DNA of 64,000 nt from Variovorax sp. OV700. GTDB lineage: Bacteria > Pseudomonadota > Gammaproteobacteria > Burkholderiales > Burkholderiaceae_C. This document shows positions 50,104 to 58,608 of the stretch, piece by piece. Under the pieces are notes generated by a model. That model was not told the origin of the DNA, did no database searches, and saw only the letters and a program-made list of their open reading frames with translations. Each line of letters starts with the position of its first letter. The first letter of the stretch is position 1. The translations under genes and the position numbers were made by a program. The stretch is taken from the NCBI RefSeq assembly GCF_900099805.1, contig NZ_FNDR01000007.1, forward strand, positions 62,001-126,000, written 5' to 3'.

Positions 50104-51146
50104 GCGTACTCCCAGACGATGACGATGCCTTGTGCGCCAGACCCACCTTGAAGGCCTGCGGTGTAGTTGCCGGGCACCATGACTCCCGAACCTCCAGAAC
50201 CAAACCCGAAACCTGACGAGCCGTTCAACCCAGGGGCCGTCTGCCCGCCGATCCCGTATCTGGACACGCCGCCGTTGGCAGCCGAGCCGTTCGAGTAACT
50301 CGCCGCAATGGCGAATGCGCCAGGCCCGCCCTGAAGAGAGAGGATGTTTCCGCCAGATGGCTGGGGCGACAGATTGCCGCCGCCTGCACTGCAGGGAACG
50401 GCCGCAACGCCGCCAGCCAGGCCGGCTACGCCGCCCGGTGCCGATATCAGCGCGCCGAACGAGGACGTGCCACCCGCGTTTCCGGCACTGGCGCCCACGG
50501 CCGCTGGGGCGCCGCCGGCGCCCACAGTCACAGTGACGCCCGCGAAGCCTGCGAGTAGGAGCGCCAGCGCGTAGCCCCCACCACCACCGCCGCCTGAGAG
50601 TGCCGCAGCGGCCGTGTTCGAGACGCCTGGCGCACTGCCTCCAGATGCTCCCGCGCCTTGGACCTCCACCACCACACGGCTTGTGCCAGGCGTCGGGGTG
50701 TAAATGGACAAGCCGGGGGCGGTGAATCTCTGCACCGCTAGCAGGCGGCCGAATGAGGCCGCTGCCAGCGCCACGTCGGTCGCATACTGCGCGTGCGGAT
50801 CAGCCTTGGCCTCGTGCGCGGCCACGGAGCCATCCAGCGCGGCAGCGAGTTCCTCTTCGGTGTGCGCCCAGCGAATCCACTTTGCGGGATCGGAGCCGGG
50901 CACGACGCCGGTGCTCGCGACGACGCTCTTCCAGGTCTTTCCGGCCTCGCTGACGTAGGCATCCACCGGGTAGGCGAAGTCCGCGGCCCACGGCGTCACA
51001 TTGCGCAGCCGCTGGTAGCGGCTGCGGCTGGCGAGTTGCCGCGGCGAGAGGTTGTCGATGCCCGTGGGTCCACCGAGCACAGGATCGTCTTCCTCGAGCT
51101 GGTAGATGCCCGGTTCCCAGAGGTCGGTTTCGTTGAGATTGGCCAT
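50100..51146 (-). CDS. H: Phage tail fibre protein
   Basis: 348 residues. The N-terminal base (about 1-130) resembles P2 gpH-like attachment segments (ANLNETDLWEPGIYQLEEDD). The C-terminal half is a glycine/alanine-rich adhesive domain ending AQGIVIVWEYA. ATG 51146 is preferred over a longer upstream frame. Host range determinant by position. Glycine-rich ends are typical of these tail tips. Confidence 0.85.
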   Translation of the reverse strand: MANLNETDLWEPGIYQLEEDDPVLGGPTGIDNLSPRQLASRSRYQRLRNVTPWAADFAYPVDAYVSEAGKTWKSVVASTGVVPGSDPAKWIRWAHTEEELAAALDGSVAAHEAKADPHAQYATDVALAAASFGRLLAVQRFTAPGLSIYTPTPGTSRVVVEVQGAGASGGSAPGVSNTAAAALSGGGGGGGYALALLLAGFAGVTVTVGAGGAPAAVGASAGNAGGTSSFGALISAPGGVAGLAGGVAAVPCSAGGGNLSPQPSGGNILSLQGGPGAFAIAASYSNGSAANGGVSRYGIGGQTAPGLNGSSGFGFGSGGSGVMVPGNYTAGLQGGSGAQGIVIVWEYA

Positions 51147-51147
51147 G

Positions 51148-51714
51148 TCAGGCGCTTCCGTGGTTGTAGGTGCCGTCGCGTCGCGTGGCGCCGTTGTGGC
51201 TGTTGGCGACCGCGGCATAGCGCAGCCCGACCAGATGGCAGCGCGCAGGTGCAACCGCGGGCAGCAGCTTGCGCAGGCGCTCGGCCTGCGCGTTGGTAAT
51301 GGGACGTTCGAGGACGATCTTGTAGGTGGCCCAGGTCGCCGCGAGGGGCGCATGTGGGAACTCGCCGTCGCGATGGATAGTGCCGTTGTGGGTGCGCCCG
51401 CCGACACGTTCGATGATGGTCACCTCGCCGAAGCCGATGGCGCGGATCAGCGCCCGGATTGCCCAAGGCGTGCCCTTGTGGCGGTGGATGTCGATGCTGT
51501 CGAGGATGACGGCGCGTCGCGCGTCCTCGCTGCGGGCGTCACTCCAGCCTTCGACAGTCAGAGCCCACGACAGCCACGGCAAGGCCGTTTGCAGGCAATG
51601 ACGTGCGCTCCACAGGTGGCGCAGGCCGGATGTGTTCAGCGTCAGCGCAGACACGGCCGCAATGGCCGATTCGAGTGGTGTGCGGTTGGGCGGCAGGAGC
51701 CGCGCATCACTCAT
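51148..51714 (-). CDS. I: Phage baseplate/tail protein I
   Basis: 188-residue gpI. The WSARHCLQTALPWLSWALTVEGW segment and the following GTPWAIRALIRAIGFGEVTIIER match the family. Adjacent to J upstream and fibre H downstream, with near-zero spacing. Confidence 0.92.
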   Translation of the reverse strand: MSDARLLPPNRTPLESAIAAVSALTLNTSGLRHLWSARHCLQTALPWLSWALTVEGWSDARSEDARRAVILDSIDIHRHKGTPWAIRALIRAIGFGEVTIIERVGGRTHNGTIHRDGEFPHAPLAATWATYKIVLERPITNAQAERLRKLLPAVAPARCHLVGLRYAAVANSHNGATRRDGTYNHGSA

Positions 51715-52591
51715 TGGTCACCTCTTCGGTGATCGTGATGCTGGAGACGCGCACCCACTGCGTGCGGTCGCAGAGGACGTCGACGGCCGGGGAGGTCAGT
51801 TCCACACGGTCGATGCCCGGCTGATGCAGCGCGGCATCGATACCCGAACGCGCCAGGCCTGCACCCAGCTTGCGAATCTTGACCAGCCACTTGTCGAGCG
51901 CGATCCGGCCCGCTTGCTCGGCAACCTCGGCGACCGGACCGTTCTTGCGATGCAGCACGGCCACGATGGGCGATTCGAGGATCTGCGCGGCTTGCACGGT
52001 GACCAGGTCGCAGAGCGGGCGGATCTTCTCCTGGTTGAGGGCATTGCGCACCAGCGTGAGCTGAGCTTCATCGGGAAGGCCGGAGTCGTTGTCCGTGAGG
52101 ATGGACACGCGCACCGTGCCGGGCAGAGGGCTGTCGACGCCGGCGTCGACCACGTGCGCGCTGGCAGTCATGGCATGGAAGCGGTAGCTCTCGATCGGCC
52201 CGGCCGTCGTCAGGCCTTCGAACGCCATTTGGGCGCGTTCGCGCAAGCGGTCATCGCTTTCCATCACCGCCTCGATGGGAGGCACTGCATTCAGGTTGGC
52301 CGGCGTCACTTCGAGGCGCGTCACGCCCAGGTTGGCTGCCTGGTTGTCGAGATCCGCTCCGACCGCGTAGGCCAGCATGCACGCCTTGGCCGCGTCGTTG
52401 ATGCGCTGGCGCATGACGAGCTCCTGGTACGCGATGACTTCCAGCAGCTTCACCGCCGGGTCGGACTCGAGCACCAGCGTGAAGTCCGGGTACGCCGCCT
52501 GGAACTCCGCCAGCTTGCGCTGGTAGATCGTCTCGTAGTCCAGCGGCTCGATCACCTGCGGCGCGGGCAGCTGCGACATATCGATGGTCAT
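51707..52591 (-). CDS. J: Phage baseplate assembly protein J
   Basis: 294-residue gpJ, a wedge subunit of the baseplate. Conserved segments are the DYETIYQRKLAEFQAAYP region, MRQRINDAAKACMLAYAVGADLDN and RVSILTDNDSGLP. ATG 52591 is used (frame is open upstream). Overlaps W and I. Confidence 0.93.
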   Translation of the reverse strand: MTIDMSQLPAPQVIEPLDYETIYQRKLAEFQAAYPDFTLVLESDPAVKLLEVIAYQELVMRQRINDAAKACMLAYAVGADLDNQAANLGVTRLEVTPANLNAVPPIEAVMESDDRLRERAQMAFEGLTTAGPIESYRFHAMTASAHVVDAGVDSPLPGTVRVSILTDNDSGLPDEAQLTLVRNALNQEKIRPLCDLVTVQAAQILESPIVAVLHRKNGPVAEVAEQAGRIALDKWLVKIRKLGAGLARSGIDAALHQPGIDRVELTSPAVDVLCDRTQWVRVSSITITEEVTNE

Positions 52592-52950
52592 GCGGCGGCC
52601 CTCATCTGCACCGGCACGCGCAACGCAAGCACGCTCGCGGCCAGGCCGGGCGGCGTGTAGACGCCCGAGAGGTCGAGCACCACCTGGCCTGGCCGCGTGC
52701 CGCTGGAGAGCTGCACGCGCGAAAGGCGCAGGCGTGGCTCCCACTTCATCAGCGCGCCGGCGACGGCCGAGTAGGCGCGCACGCGCGTGGCGCCGTTGTC
52801 GGGCTGGTCGATCAGGTCGGGCAGCTGGCTGCCGTAAGTGCGCCGCATCAGGCGGCTGCCGATCGGCGTGCCCAGAATGTCGGCGATGCTCTGGCGCAGG
52901 TGCTCAATGGCATCCAGCGGCTTGCCGGTGAGCCGGCTCATGCCGCTCAT
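52588..52950 (-). CDS. W: Phage baseplate assembly protein W
   Basis: 120-residue gpW, gp25-like lysozyme-fold wedge protein. HLRQSIADILGTPIGSRLMRRTYGS is the family core. Overlaps J by four bases and V by four bases. Confidence 0.93.
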   Translation of the reverse strand: MSGMSRLTGKPLDAIEHLRQSIADILGTPIGSRLMRRTYGSQLPDLIDQPDNGATRVRAYSAVAGALMKWEPRLRLSRVQLSSGTRPGQVVLDLSGVYTPPGLAASVLALRVPVQMRAAA

Positions 52951-53684
52951 GGCACTGGCCCGTCGCTGGTGTCGCCGCCCTTGACCACGCCGGAGGTCCT
53001 GTGGCTCAGGAGACTGATGTTGCCCGCAACGATGTCACCGCCGTCCGTTGCCAAGCCGTGGCCGTTGACGAACTCCATGTCACCGTCGATCTGCGCGGTC
53101 TTGCCGCCGGGCCCGGCGCCGGAGCCAGCCATGCCGGCAGTGTAGGTGAGCAGGCCCTGCACCAGCAGCTGACCGGTGGCAATGGTCATCGGCGCGTCGA
53201 GGGTGATCTGCTGCGAGTGCACCGTGGCGCTCTCGCTGGCCGTCACGTCGGCGGTCTTGCAGTGCACTGTGACCGATTCGGGCACCGTGATGTCGGCGGT
53301 ACCGCCGCCCGGCAGCGTGGCCGTCAGGGCATGTGCGGCGTGGTCGTATTCGATGACTGCGCCATCGGGATATGTGGTGCGTTCCACATCACCGCTGTCG
53401 CCGTTGGCGGGGATCGTGTCGCTGAAGATGCCGACCAGTACGAAAGCCGATGCCATGTTCCCGCCAGGCGAGAACACCACGCATTGCTCGCCGGAGGAGG
53501 GCGGCGACCAGCGCCGAACGTCGCCAGCGCGCATCGAGATCCACGGCAGCCAATCGGTGTCGAGCCCGCCGGATTTGACCCGGCAGCGTGCGGCCCCGTG
53601 ATCCACTTGGGCGATGGTGCCCGCCCGCACGATGTTCTCGATGCAGCGAACCAATTCAGCGTTGCTGGAGCCTTGACTGACCAT
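52947..53684 (-). CDS. V: Phage baseplate assembly protein V (spike)
   Basis: 245-residue gpV, the membrane-piercing tail spike. The OB-fold core is in GTIAQVDHGAARCRVKSGGLDTDWLPW, and a C-terminal beta-helix (ESVTVHCKTADVTASESATVHS) forms the tip. First gene of the baseplate transcript, 45 bases after the late-promoter palindrome. Confidence 0.92.
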   Translation of the reverse strand: MVSQGSSNAELVRCIENIVRAGTIAQVDHGAARCRVKSGGLDTDWLPWISMRAGDVRRWSPPSSGEQCVVFSPGGNMASAFVLVGIFSDTIPANGDSGDVERTTYPDGAVIEYDHAAHALTATLPGGGTADITVPESVTVHCKTADVTASESATVHSQQITLDAPMTIATGQLLVQGLLTYTAGMAGSGAGPGGKTAQIDGDMEFVNGHGLATDGGDIVAGNISLLSHRTSGVVKGGDTSDGPVP

Positions 53685-53728
53685 GCACCGATGGTGCCGA
53701 GGGCTCGCGCGGGGTGCACTTGATATCG

Positions 53729-53751
53729 CTTGTAGAGAGGCAATCTACAAG
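53729..53751. promoter_or_regulatory. Ogr-type late-promoter palindrome upstream of V
   Basis: CTTGTAGA-N7-TCTACAAG, perfect arms. It is identical in arms and spacing to the site at 61303-61325. Located just upstream of V, where P2 has its PV late promoter bound by Ogr. The expected -10 was not pinned down. Confidence 0.75.
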
Positions 53752-53795
53752 AGAAGCCGAAGGGAGCCGGTTGTTCCTGCCGACCCTATCGTGAC

Positions 53796-54971
53796 CTATA
53801 CCAGTTCGATTGACACCTCCGGGTGCAGGTTGGCTTGTGCTTGCAGGGCCCAAAGATAGCCGTGGCAATCTTGGCCAACCCTGATAACTAAGCGCTTGCC
53901 ACCAAGTCTTGCAAGAAGCGACGTGATTAATTGGGCCGTTGCCGACTGATTAAAAAACTCGTCGCCCAATAAGCGCAGCGTGAAGCTCTCACAATCAGGT
54001 GGGAGCTTCAGTTCTCGTACAAACTTATAAGCAGCATCTCTACTCAGCAAGTAGTGTGCTGGCCCTGCCGCTCGGCACGGGTCCATTGGCTCCGCCGTCG
54101 CTTCGATGATGTGAAGCCTCGTCTCGTTGAACCTTGTAATCCGCCGATCCGCTTCAATATATTTGTATTGCAACGCTCCGCGGGAGGCTTCTAAATGTGC
54201 CCGGATGGCGCGGACTCCTTGCATCTCAGGACTGAGACTCGTCTGAGTCAAAACTGAGTCGAAGGGAACGCCGTCATCGCGGATGCTGAGCACTGCATCT
54301 GAAAGGGAAATGAACACGCGTGACGCGCCGCCCTTTCCAGGATTGAGCGCGTTATCAACCAGCTCAGACGCGATCGTGGCAATAGCTGCCGCGTGACCGC
54401 CAACAGCAGCTCGAAAAGACCGGTGCTTAAACAACATCGCGAGCCGCTTCTCCCAATCGCTCGCAGTCAAAGTGACGTGTAGAGAACCATCGAGGGGATC
54501 GACGATGGACGAGTCAGCATCAAAGAACTCCGGATAGAAGCGCTTCGCGACCTCGACATGTTTATCGAGAAGGACCTCGATCTGATCCCAAAACATTACC
54601 TCGACCGGATGCCGCTGCTGGAAGCTGCTTGAAATATGTGCAGCAAGATCCTGCACGTCTCGGTCTGTCGGACAAGTTGTTGCTACGACGAGCTTCTCCA
54701 ATCCATGCTCGAACTGCTTCGATTTTTCATAGGCGTCGATAAGTTGTCGTTGAGTGAGGATGCTGCCGAGAAGCTCAGTCTTGAGCTTGCACTGAATTCC
54801 AGTCCATAAATGCGTGGATCGGTCGCGCGCGACAATGTCCACGCCGAATTGAGCTTGTCCGGCGCGACCGTATTTGAAGCTTTGTGTTGGTTTGTGCTCA
54901 GCAGTGTGTAGAGCGAGGCAGAGCTCTTCGAAGTCTTGCCAATGTGTGACCGGCGGCCATTGTTTGCCCAT
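53796..54971 (-). CDS. PD-(D/E)XK nuclease-GHKL ATPase fusion, phage cargo
   Basis: 391-residue protein, not part of P2 morphogenesis. N-terminus: a restriction-endonuclease-like fold with E15/E16 (DFEELC), D45 (QFGVDIVA) and QCK (60-62). Centre: GHKL/histidine-kinase-type ATPase with E203-N207 (ELVDNAL) and DDGVPF (232-237). The C-terminal 60 residues may be a further alpha/beta domain. A strong AGGAGG precedes ATG 54971. G+C is about half (30 of 60 in the line at 53941) versus 46 of 60 in the gpV line at 53101, which marks it as foreign. Sits between S and V. Defence role is inferred. Confidence 0.8.
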   Translation of the reverse strand: MGKQWPPVTHWQDFEELCLALHTAEHKPTQSFKYGRAGQAQFGVDIVARDRSTHLWTGIQCKLKTELLGSILTQRQLIDAYEKSKQFEHGLEKLVVATTCPTDRDVQDLAAHISSSFQQRHPVEVMFWDQIEVLLDKHVEVAKRFYPEFFDADSSIVDPLDGSLHVTLTASDWEKRLAMLFKHRSFRAAVGGHAAAIATIASELVDNALNPGKGGASRVFISLSDAVLSIRDDGVPFDSVLTQTSLSPEMQGVRAIRAHLEASRGALQYKYIEADRRITRFNETRLHIIEATAEPMDPCRAAGPAHYLLSRDAAYKFVRELKLPPDCESFTLRLLGDEFFNQSATAQLITSLLARLGGKRLVIRVGQDCHGYLWALQAQANLHPEVSIELV

Positions 54972-55063
54972 GTGTGAAGTCCTCCTAACGCACTGTAGCC
55001 GGTCGCGACTATGCTGAGGTTGCCCCTCTGAAGGCCGACCAATTTGCTCACCGAATTCTGGCC

Positions 55064-55522
55064 TCAGTTGGCGAGAAACCGGAGCAGCAGATCCTTGATG
55101 TATTCACGCTCGGGGCCCGACAAGCCGAGCAGTTCGCGCATTGGGTAGCGATACGCAGGGCCGCCGGACTCGACGAGATCGCTTAGGCCCTCTTGATGCA
55201 CGCGCGCAATGCGTGAAGTGCGGCTCAGAAAACCAATGGTCACCACGTCTTCGCTAGCCTGCAGCCGTAGGTGCCGCGCCGTCCGCATCTTGGCAAACAT
55301 GGTGCGACGGATGCGGCCCTGCTGCTGCCGAGCCTTGCTCGGCTTGCGCGCCGCATAGGCGCTGCCGTCCGGGTTCTGCTGGGCAGCAATGCGTTCGGCT
55401 TGGCTGCGCCGCAGCGTCTGGCCTACATTGCGGGCCAGCATGCGCCGTTGCGCCGGCTCGAGCTTTGCAAGCAGCGGCGCAATCCAGTCCTCGAGCGCGC
55501 TGAGCGGGTCTCCGGCGGTCAT
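55064..55522 (-). CDS. S: Phage tail completion protein S (virion morphogenesis)
   Basis: 152-residue gpS. MTAGDPLSALEDWIAPLLAKL start, KPSKARQQQGRIRRTMFAKMR and the C-terminal MRELLGLSGPEREYI are family features. Frame is open upstream; ATG 55522 fits and overlaps R (ATGA). Ends just before the nuclease-ATPase cargo gene. Confidence 0.9.
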   Translation of the reverse strand: MTAGDPLSALEDWIAPLLAKLEPAQRRMLARNVGQTLRRSQAERIAAQQNPDGSAYAARKPSKARQQQGRIRRTMFAKMRTARHLRLQASEDVVTIGFLSRTSRIARVHQEGLSDLVESGGPAYRYPMRELLGLSGPEREYIKDLLLRFLAN

Positions 55523-56031
55523 GGCTCGGTGGCTTCGAAGTCCCAATCTGCGAGCAGCTCACCCTGAAACCACACCTCCCAGTGCTCCGCGACTCGGAGA
55601 GCGCCAACGCGCTCCGGCTCGGCCGGGCTGGACACGGTGTAGCGCTTCGTCGTTTCGGGCGAGGTGGGGTCAGCACCAGGTGCCACCACAACTGGCTCGG
55701 TCAAATCGATCTCGATGGAAATATCTGCTGTCTCCTTGTTGAGCGGCTCGACCTCGAAGCGGATCGACTTCTGCCGCAGCGCCGTGTTCTCGAAGATCTC
55801 GATCTGGTTGACGCGCAGCCAGGCGAGCAGCGGCACCATGAGGGCGTTGGCGTCTCCGGCGTAGTCGAGCAGCACCACGTTGACGGTGTAGCTGTATTCG
55901 AACGACAGCGACTCCGCGCCCGCGGCGACGATCCGGCCTTCGCGCACGAAGATGCTGATCTTGTCGGGGTCGCGCCGCAACTCGGGCGTGGCCGCCGTGA
56001 GGTGAGAGCGCAGGCTAGCGGGCTTGCGCAT
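55519..56031 (-). CDS. R: Phage tail completion protein R
   Basis: 170-residue gpR-type protein. MRKPASLRSHLTAATPELRRD start and ALMVPLLAWLRVNQIEI are typical. Overlaps the lysis gene upstream by 17 bases and S downstream by four. Confidence 0.9.
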   Translation of the reverse strand: MRKPASLRSHLTAATPELRRDPDKISIFVREGRIVAAGAESLSFEYSYTVNVVLLDYAGDANALMVPLLAWLRVNQIEIFENTALRQKSIRFEVEPLNKETADISIEIDLTEPVVVAPGADPTSPETTKRYTVSSPAEPERVGALRVAEHWEVWFQGELLADWDFEATEP

Positions 56032-56545
56032 GGCTCAGGGTGGCGGCTGCGTCGCGGACAGCGTTGTAGCGGTCGATGCAGACGTTGAGGTCGACGATGG
56101 CGCTGTCGCCGTCGCTGGTGATTCCTGCCAAAGCGCCCGCAAACGAAGGGTCAAGTTCGGCTCGCGCTTCTTTAGGGTCGCAGGAAGGGACGGAACCTGA
56201 AGCAACGACGGCGCAACAGGCGGCAGGGCGGGCGGGGACTGACACGCGCACAGCGCCAGTGCCAAGCAGGTGCTCGAGAAGCTTCTTTTCAGTCCGGACA
56301 CGTTCCAACTCCTTTTGATGCCGCGCGTCATGCGCCGCAAGGGTTTCGCCAAGACCACGCTCGGCGTCGAGGGTGCGCTCGAGCGCATTGAGAACCGCAC
56401 GCGCATTGCCGGCGCGTTCGGTCTGCCAAGCGAGAAGCACAGCATCGCCGCGCGATTCACCGCCGAGGTAGTAGGCAAGGGCCGTCCAGGCCAGGGCTGC
56501 AGCGGCGGCCAGCAGGTAGGGCAGCGCTTTCAACAGGGCGCTCAT
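56015..56545 (-). CDS. Lysis i-spanin (Rz-like)
   Basis: 176-residue inner-membrane spanin. One N-terminal membrane helix (about 7-27) is followed by a long alpha-helical periplasmic region with heptad-like repeats (ALERTLDAERGLGETLAAHDARHQKELERV). It disrupts the outer membrane with its lipoprotein partner encoded in another frame inside it. Confidence 0.85.
   Translation of the reverse strand: MSALLKALPYLLAAAAALAWTALAYYLGGESRGDAVLLAWQTERAGNARAVLNALERTLDAERGLGETLAAHDARHQKELERVRTEKKLLEHLLGTGAVRVSVPARPAACCAVVASGSVPSCDPKEARAELDPSFAGALAGITSDGDSAIVDLNVCIDRYNAVRDAAATLSHAQAR
56035..56301 (-). CDS. Lysis o-spanin (Rz1-like lipoprotein), nested in Rz
   Basis: 88-residue frame starting at GTG 56301 with AAAAGGAG seven bases upstream. 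It has a basic start, a hydrophobic core and a lipobox (LALCAC), followed by a Pro-rich stretch (QSPPALPPVAP), all typical of Rz1. It lies completely inside the i-spanin gene in another frame, as in P2 LysB/C and lambda Rz/Rz1. Confidence 0.8.
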   Translation of the reverse strand: MSGLKRSFSSTCLALALCACQSPPALPPVAPSLLQVPSLPATLKKREPNLTLRLRALWQESPATATAPSSTSTSASTATTLSATQPPP

Positions 56546-57117
56546 GGGAACTTCGCCAGGGCGGCGGCGATGGCCGGCTTCGGGTCGCTACCGAGGAACA
56601 GCAGCCGCTCGGCTTCGCGCCGGCGCTGGAGGCCTTTCATCACCTTGCCACCGGACTTGTTCCAGCGTGGGAACTGCGCCGCGGCGCCCGTGCGGTCGCC
56701 ACGGTTGAGCATTCGAACGAGCGTGGACGTGCTGAGCGCTTCGACACCGCCGTTGTAGAAGATCGACACGAGTGCGTCGAACTGGCGCTGCACCAGCGGC
56801 ACGTCGACGGCGCGCCGCACGGCCGGCTCGAATTCGCTGGACATGCGGCGTGCGTATCGGCGGTCTGCCTCCGCCGCACCGATGATCAGGCCCACCACCA
56901 CACCCGGACCGGTGTCGCCGCGGCCGATGGTCCAAGGCTTGCCGCTCAGGTGCGCAAAAGCAGAGGGCACGGAGGTGAGCGAGTAGGGATCAATGCCTGC
57001 CGTGCGCAACGCGGCGAACAAAGGCGAGCCGGGATCGGGGTAGGCGCGCAGCTTGCAATCTTCGAAGTAGTGCGCCACGGCGTGGCCGTCCAGCCCCATG
57101 CTGAGATGCTCATTCAT
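56542..57117 (-). CDS. Phage endolysin (GH24-type lysozyme)
   Basis: 191-residue muramidase that degrades peptidoglycan. The catalytic glutamate is in the FEDCKLRAYPDPGSP region, WTIGRGDTGPGV follows as the second conserved segment and FDALVSIFYNGG is the third. The start is taken at ATG 57117; an upstream open frame is shadow. Fits the position of P2 K. Confidence 0.88.
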   Translation of the reverse strand: MNEHLSMGLDGHAVAHYFEDCKLRAYPDPGSPLFAALRTAGIDPYSLTSVPSAFAHLSGKPWTIGRGDTGPGVVVGLIIGAAEADRRYARRMSSEFEPAVRRAVDVPLVQRQFDALVSIFYNGGVEALSTSTLVRMLNRGDRTGAAAQFPRWNKSGGKVMKGLQRRREAERLLFLGSDPKPAIAAALAKFP

Positions 57118-57409
57118 GCCGAGCCTCCCTGGCCCTTTGCAGGCGGTTGTTTTCGCCGGGAAAGAGGCGATTGATGGCGAATCCCATTTCGGCCAGGCAG
57201 GCCAGGACGAGTGCGAGCAGCAGCCAGGGGTGTTCCCTGTGCCCGAGGAATGCGGCCCAGCCGAAGTAACCGCACAGCAGTGACAGCGCGGCGATCTTGA
57301 TCCGGCGGGCCTTCCCCCGTAGCGGCGCGTCGTGAATGTCAGGTGCCACGTGCACCGCGAGCTGCAGCAGGGCGGCCAGGCCGAGCAGCACGGCAAGTAC
57401 CCACATCAT
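57110..57409 (-). CDS. Small membrane protein of the lysis cassette
   Basis: 99 residues with helices at about 2-22, 36-56 and 60-80. The context, between a holin-like gene and the endolysin, suggests a second holin or antiholin. Overlaps both neighbours. No specific family is recognised. Confidence 0.65.
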   Translation of the reverse strand: MMWVLAVLLGLAALLQLAVHVAPDIHDAPLRGKARRIKIAALSLLCGYFGWAAFLGHREHPWLLLALVLACLAEMGFAINRLFPGENNRLQRAREARHE

Positions 57410-57822
57410 GGTTTGCTCCCTTCTTCGGGCCGCGGCGCAAGGTCTGGGCTGGCAGGCGTGCGCGACGCATGGTCGCGCCCGCGGATCGCATCGAGCAGCC
57501 GCACCGCAAAGCCGAGCGGGTCGTTGCGCATGGCGACTCCCATAGCACGCAGGCCCATCCAGATGTCTTCGCTGATCACCGCGCAGGCGCCCACGATGGC
57601 CAGGCGCAGGGTCTCGGAGGCCACGAACCCCTGGATGCCAAGTCCGACGATCACGGCGACGGCAACGCCGGTCAGAACCGCGCGCGCGAAGCCACCCCAG
57701 CCGCCATGGCGTTTCTCGACAACGCCCTGCGCGAGCCCGGCGAACAGCCCGACCAGCGCGCTGGAGATGATGATTCCGAAGGTGTGGGGTTCGGTGAAGA
57801 GCTTCTTGAGCCAGTCTTGCAT
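57406..57822 (-). CDS. Phage holin (LydA/holin-3 type)
   Basis: 138-residue membrane protein with helices at about 14-33, 48-70 and 74-92 (FGIIISSALVGLFAGLA, RAVLTGVAVAVIVGLGIQGFV) and a charged C-terminal tail. Matches LydA-type holins that release endolysin to the cell wall. Starts at ATG 57822, five bases before tail gene X. Confidence 0.78.
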   Translation of the reverse strand: MQDWLKKLFTEPHTFGIIISSALVGLFAGLAQGVVEKRHGGWGGFARAVLTGVAVAVIVGLGIQGFVASETLRLAIVGACAVISEDIWMGLRAMGVAMRNDPLGFAVRLLDAIRGRDHASRTPASPDLAPRPEEGSKP

Positions 57823-57826
57823 GTGG

Positions 57827-58027
57827 TCAGTCCCAAAGGCTCACGGTGGGCCGGGTAGTGGCGGCGACCGGCGTTGCCAGCTCGACCAGCAGGCCGGTGG
57901 GCAGCACGGGCCCGTGATCGGCCAGGCCGGGGTTGAGGAGGTAGGTGGCTTCCACGATGTCGCTGGTGCCGAGCGCGCGCCAGCACAGCAGATCGACCGT
58001 GTCGCCCTGCATGGCACGCGCTTTCAT
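57827..58027 (-). CDS. X: Phage tail protein X
   Basis: 66-residue gpX with a LysM-like peptidoglycan-binding pattern (MQGDTVDLLCWRALG start, YLLNPGLADHGPVLPTGLLVELP-like end). Its ATG overlaps the L stop by one base. A short tail-completion gene in the standard P2 position. Confidence 0.9.
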   Translation of the reverse strand: MKARAMQGDTVDLLCWRALGTSDIVEATYLLNPGLADHGPVLPTGLLVELATPVAATTRPTVSLWD

Positions 58028-58497
58028 CAAATCAGCTCCACGGTGGTGCGGCGGATACCGAGCAGATCCGACACCGCCCAGCGCACATCGCGCCGCAGTT
58101 CGCTGGTCCGCATTTCCATCTTCTCTGCCACCTTGTCCCCGGCGCCCGTGGTGTCGAAGTCTCGGTAGTGCTCGATCAGATCGGCCTGCACGCTGCTGTA
58201 GACCGCTCTCAGGTAGCGGGCGATCTGTGCGCTCTGGCCATCGATGCTGGGTGCCGGAACGGCCGTCAGCGTGGCATGGCCGAGCAGCTGCTGGGCGCCC
58301 TTGTAGGGGGCCAACTCCGCATTGATGCCCAGCACCGCCGTAAGCGCGCTGTAGTGCAGGCGCTCGGGCGTCACGGTGCCGTCCAGCCGCGCCGTGGCGC
58401 GCAGCTTCGCCAGGTCGATATCCGGGAACCAGCCGTCGTTCGTGAGCTGCTGCTCTTCGGTCGCAGTCGGTGTGGGCGGATTGGCGAGAAAGCTCAT
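58027..58497 (-). CDS. L: Phage head completion protein L
   Basis: 156-residue gpL. GWFPDIDLAKLRATARLDGTVTPERL is the typical core and SDLLGIRRTTVELI the end. It stabilises filled heads. The gap between it and M (about 110 bases) holds nothing recognised. Confidence 0.91.
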   Translation of the reverse strand: MSFLANPPTPTATEEQQLTNDGWFPDIDLAKLRATARLDGTVTPERLHYSALTAVLGINAELAPYKGAQQLLGHATLTAVPAPSIDGQSAQIARYLRAVYSSVQADLIEHYRDFDTTGAGDKVAEKMEMRTSELRRDVRWAVSDLLGIRRTTVELI

Positions 58498-58608
58498 GGT
58501 CTGGGCTGGTGCTCTGGGAATAGGTCGGCGGTGATCGGGCTTCGTCCATGGAGGCCGGGGGCCTACAGGAATCAGCCCGAGCCGCCGGGGTTCCGGGGTC
58601 CGGAATCG

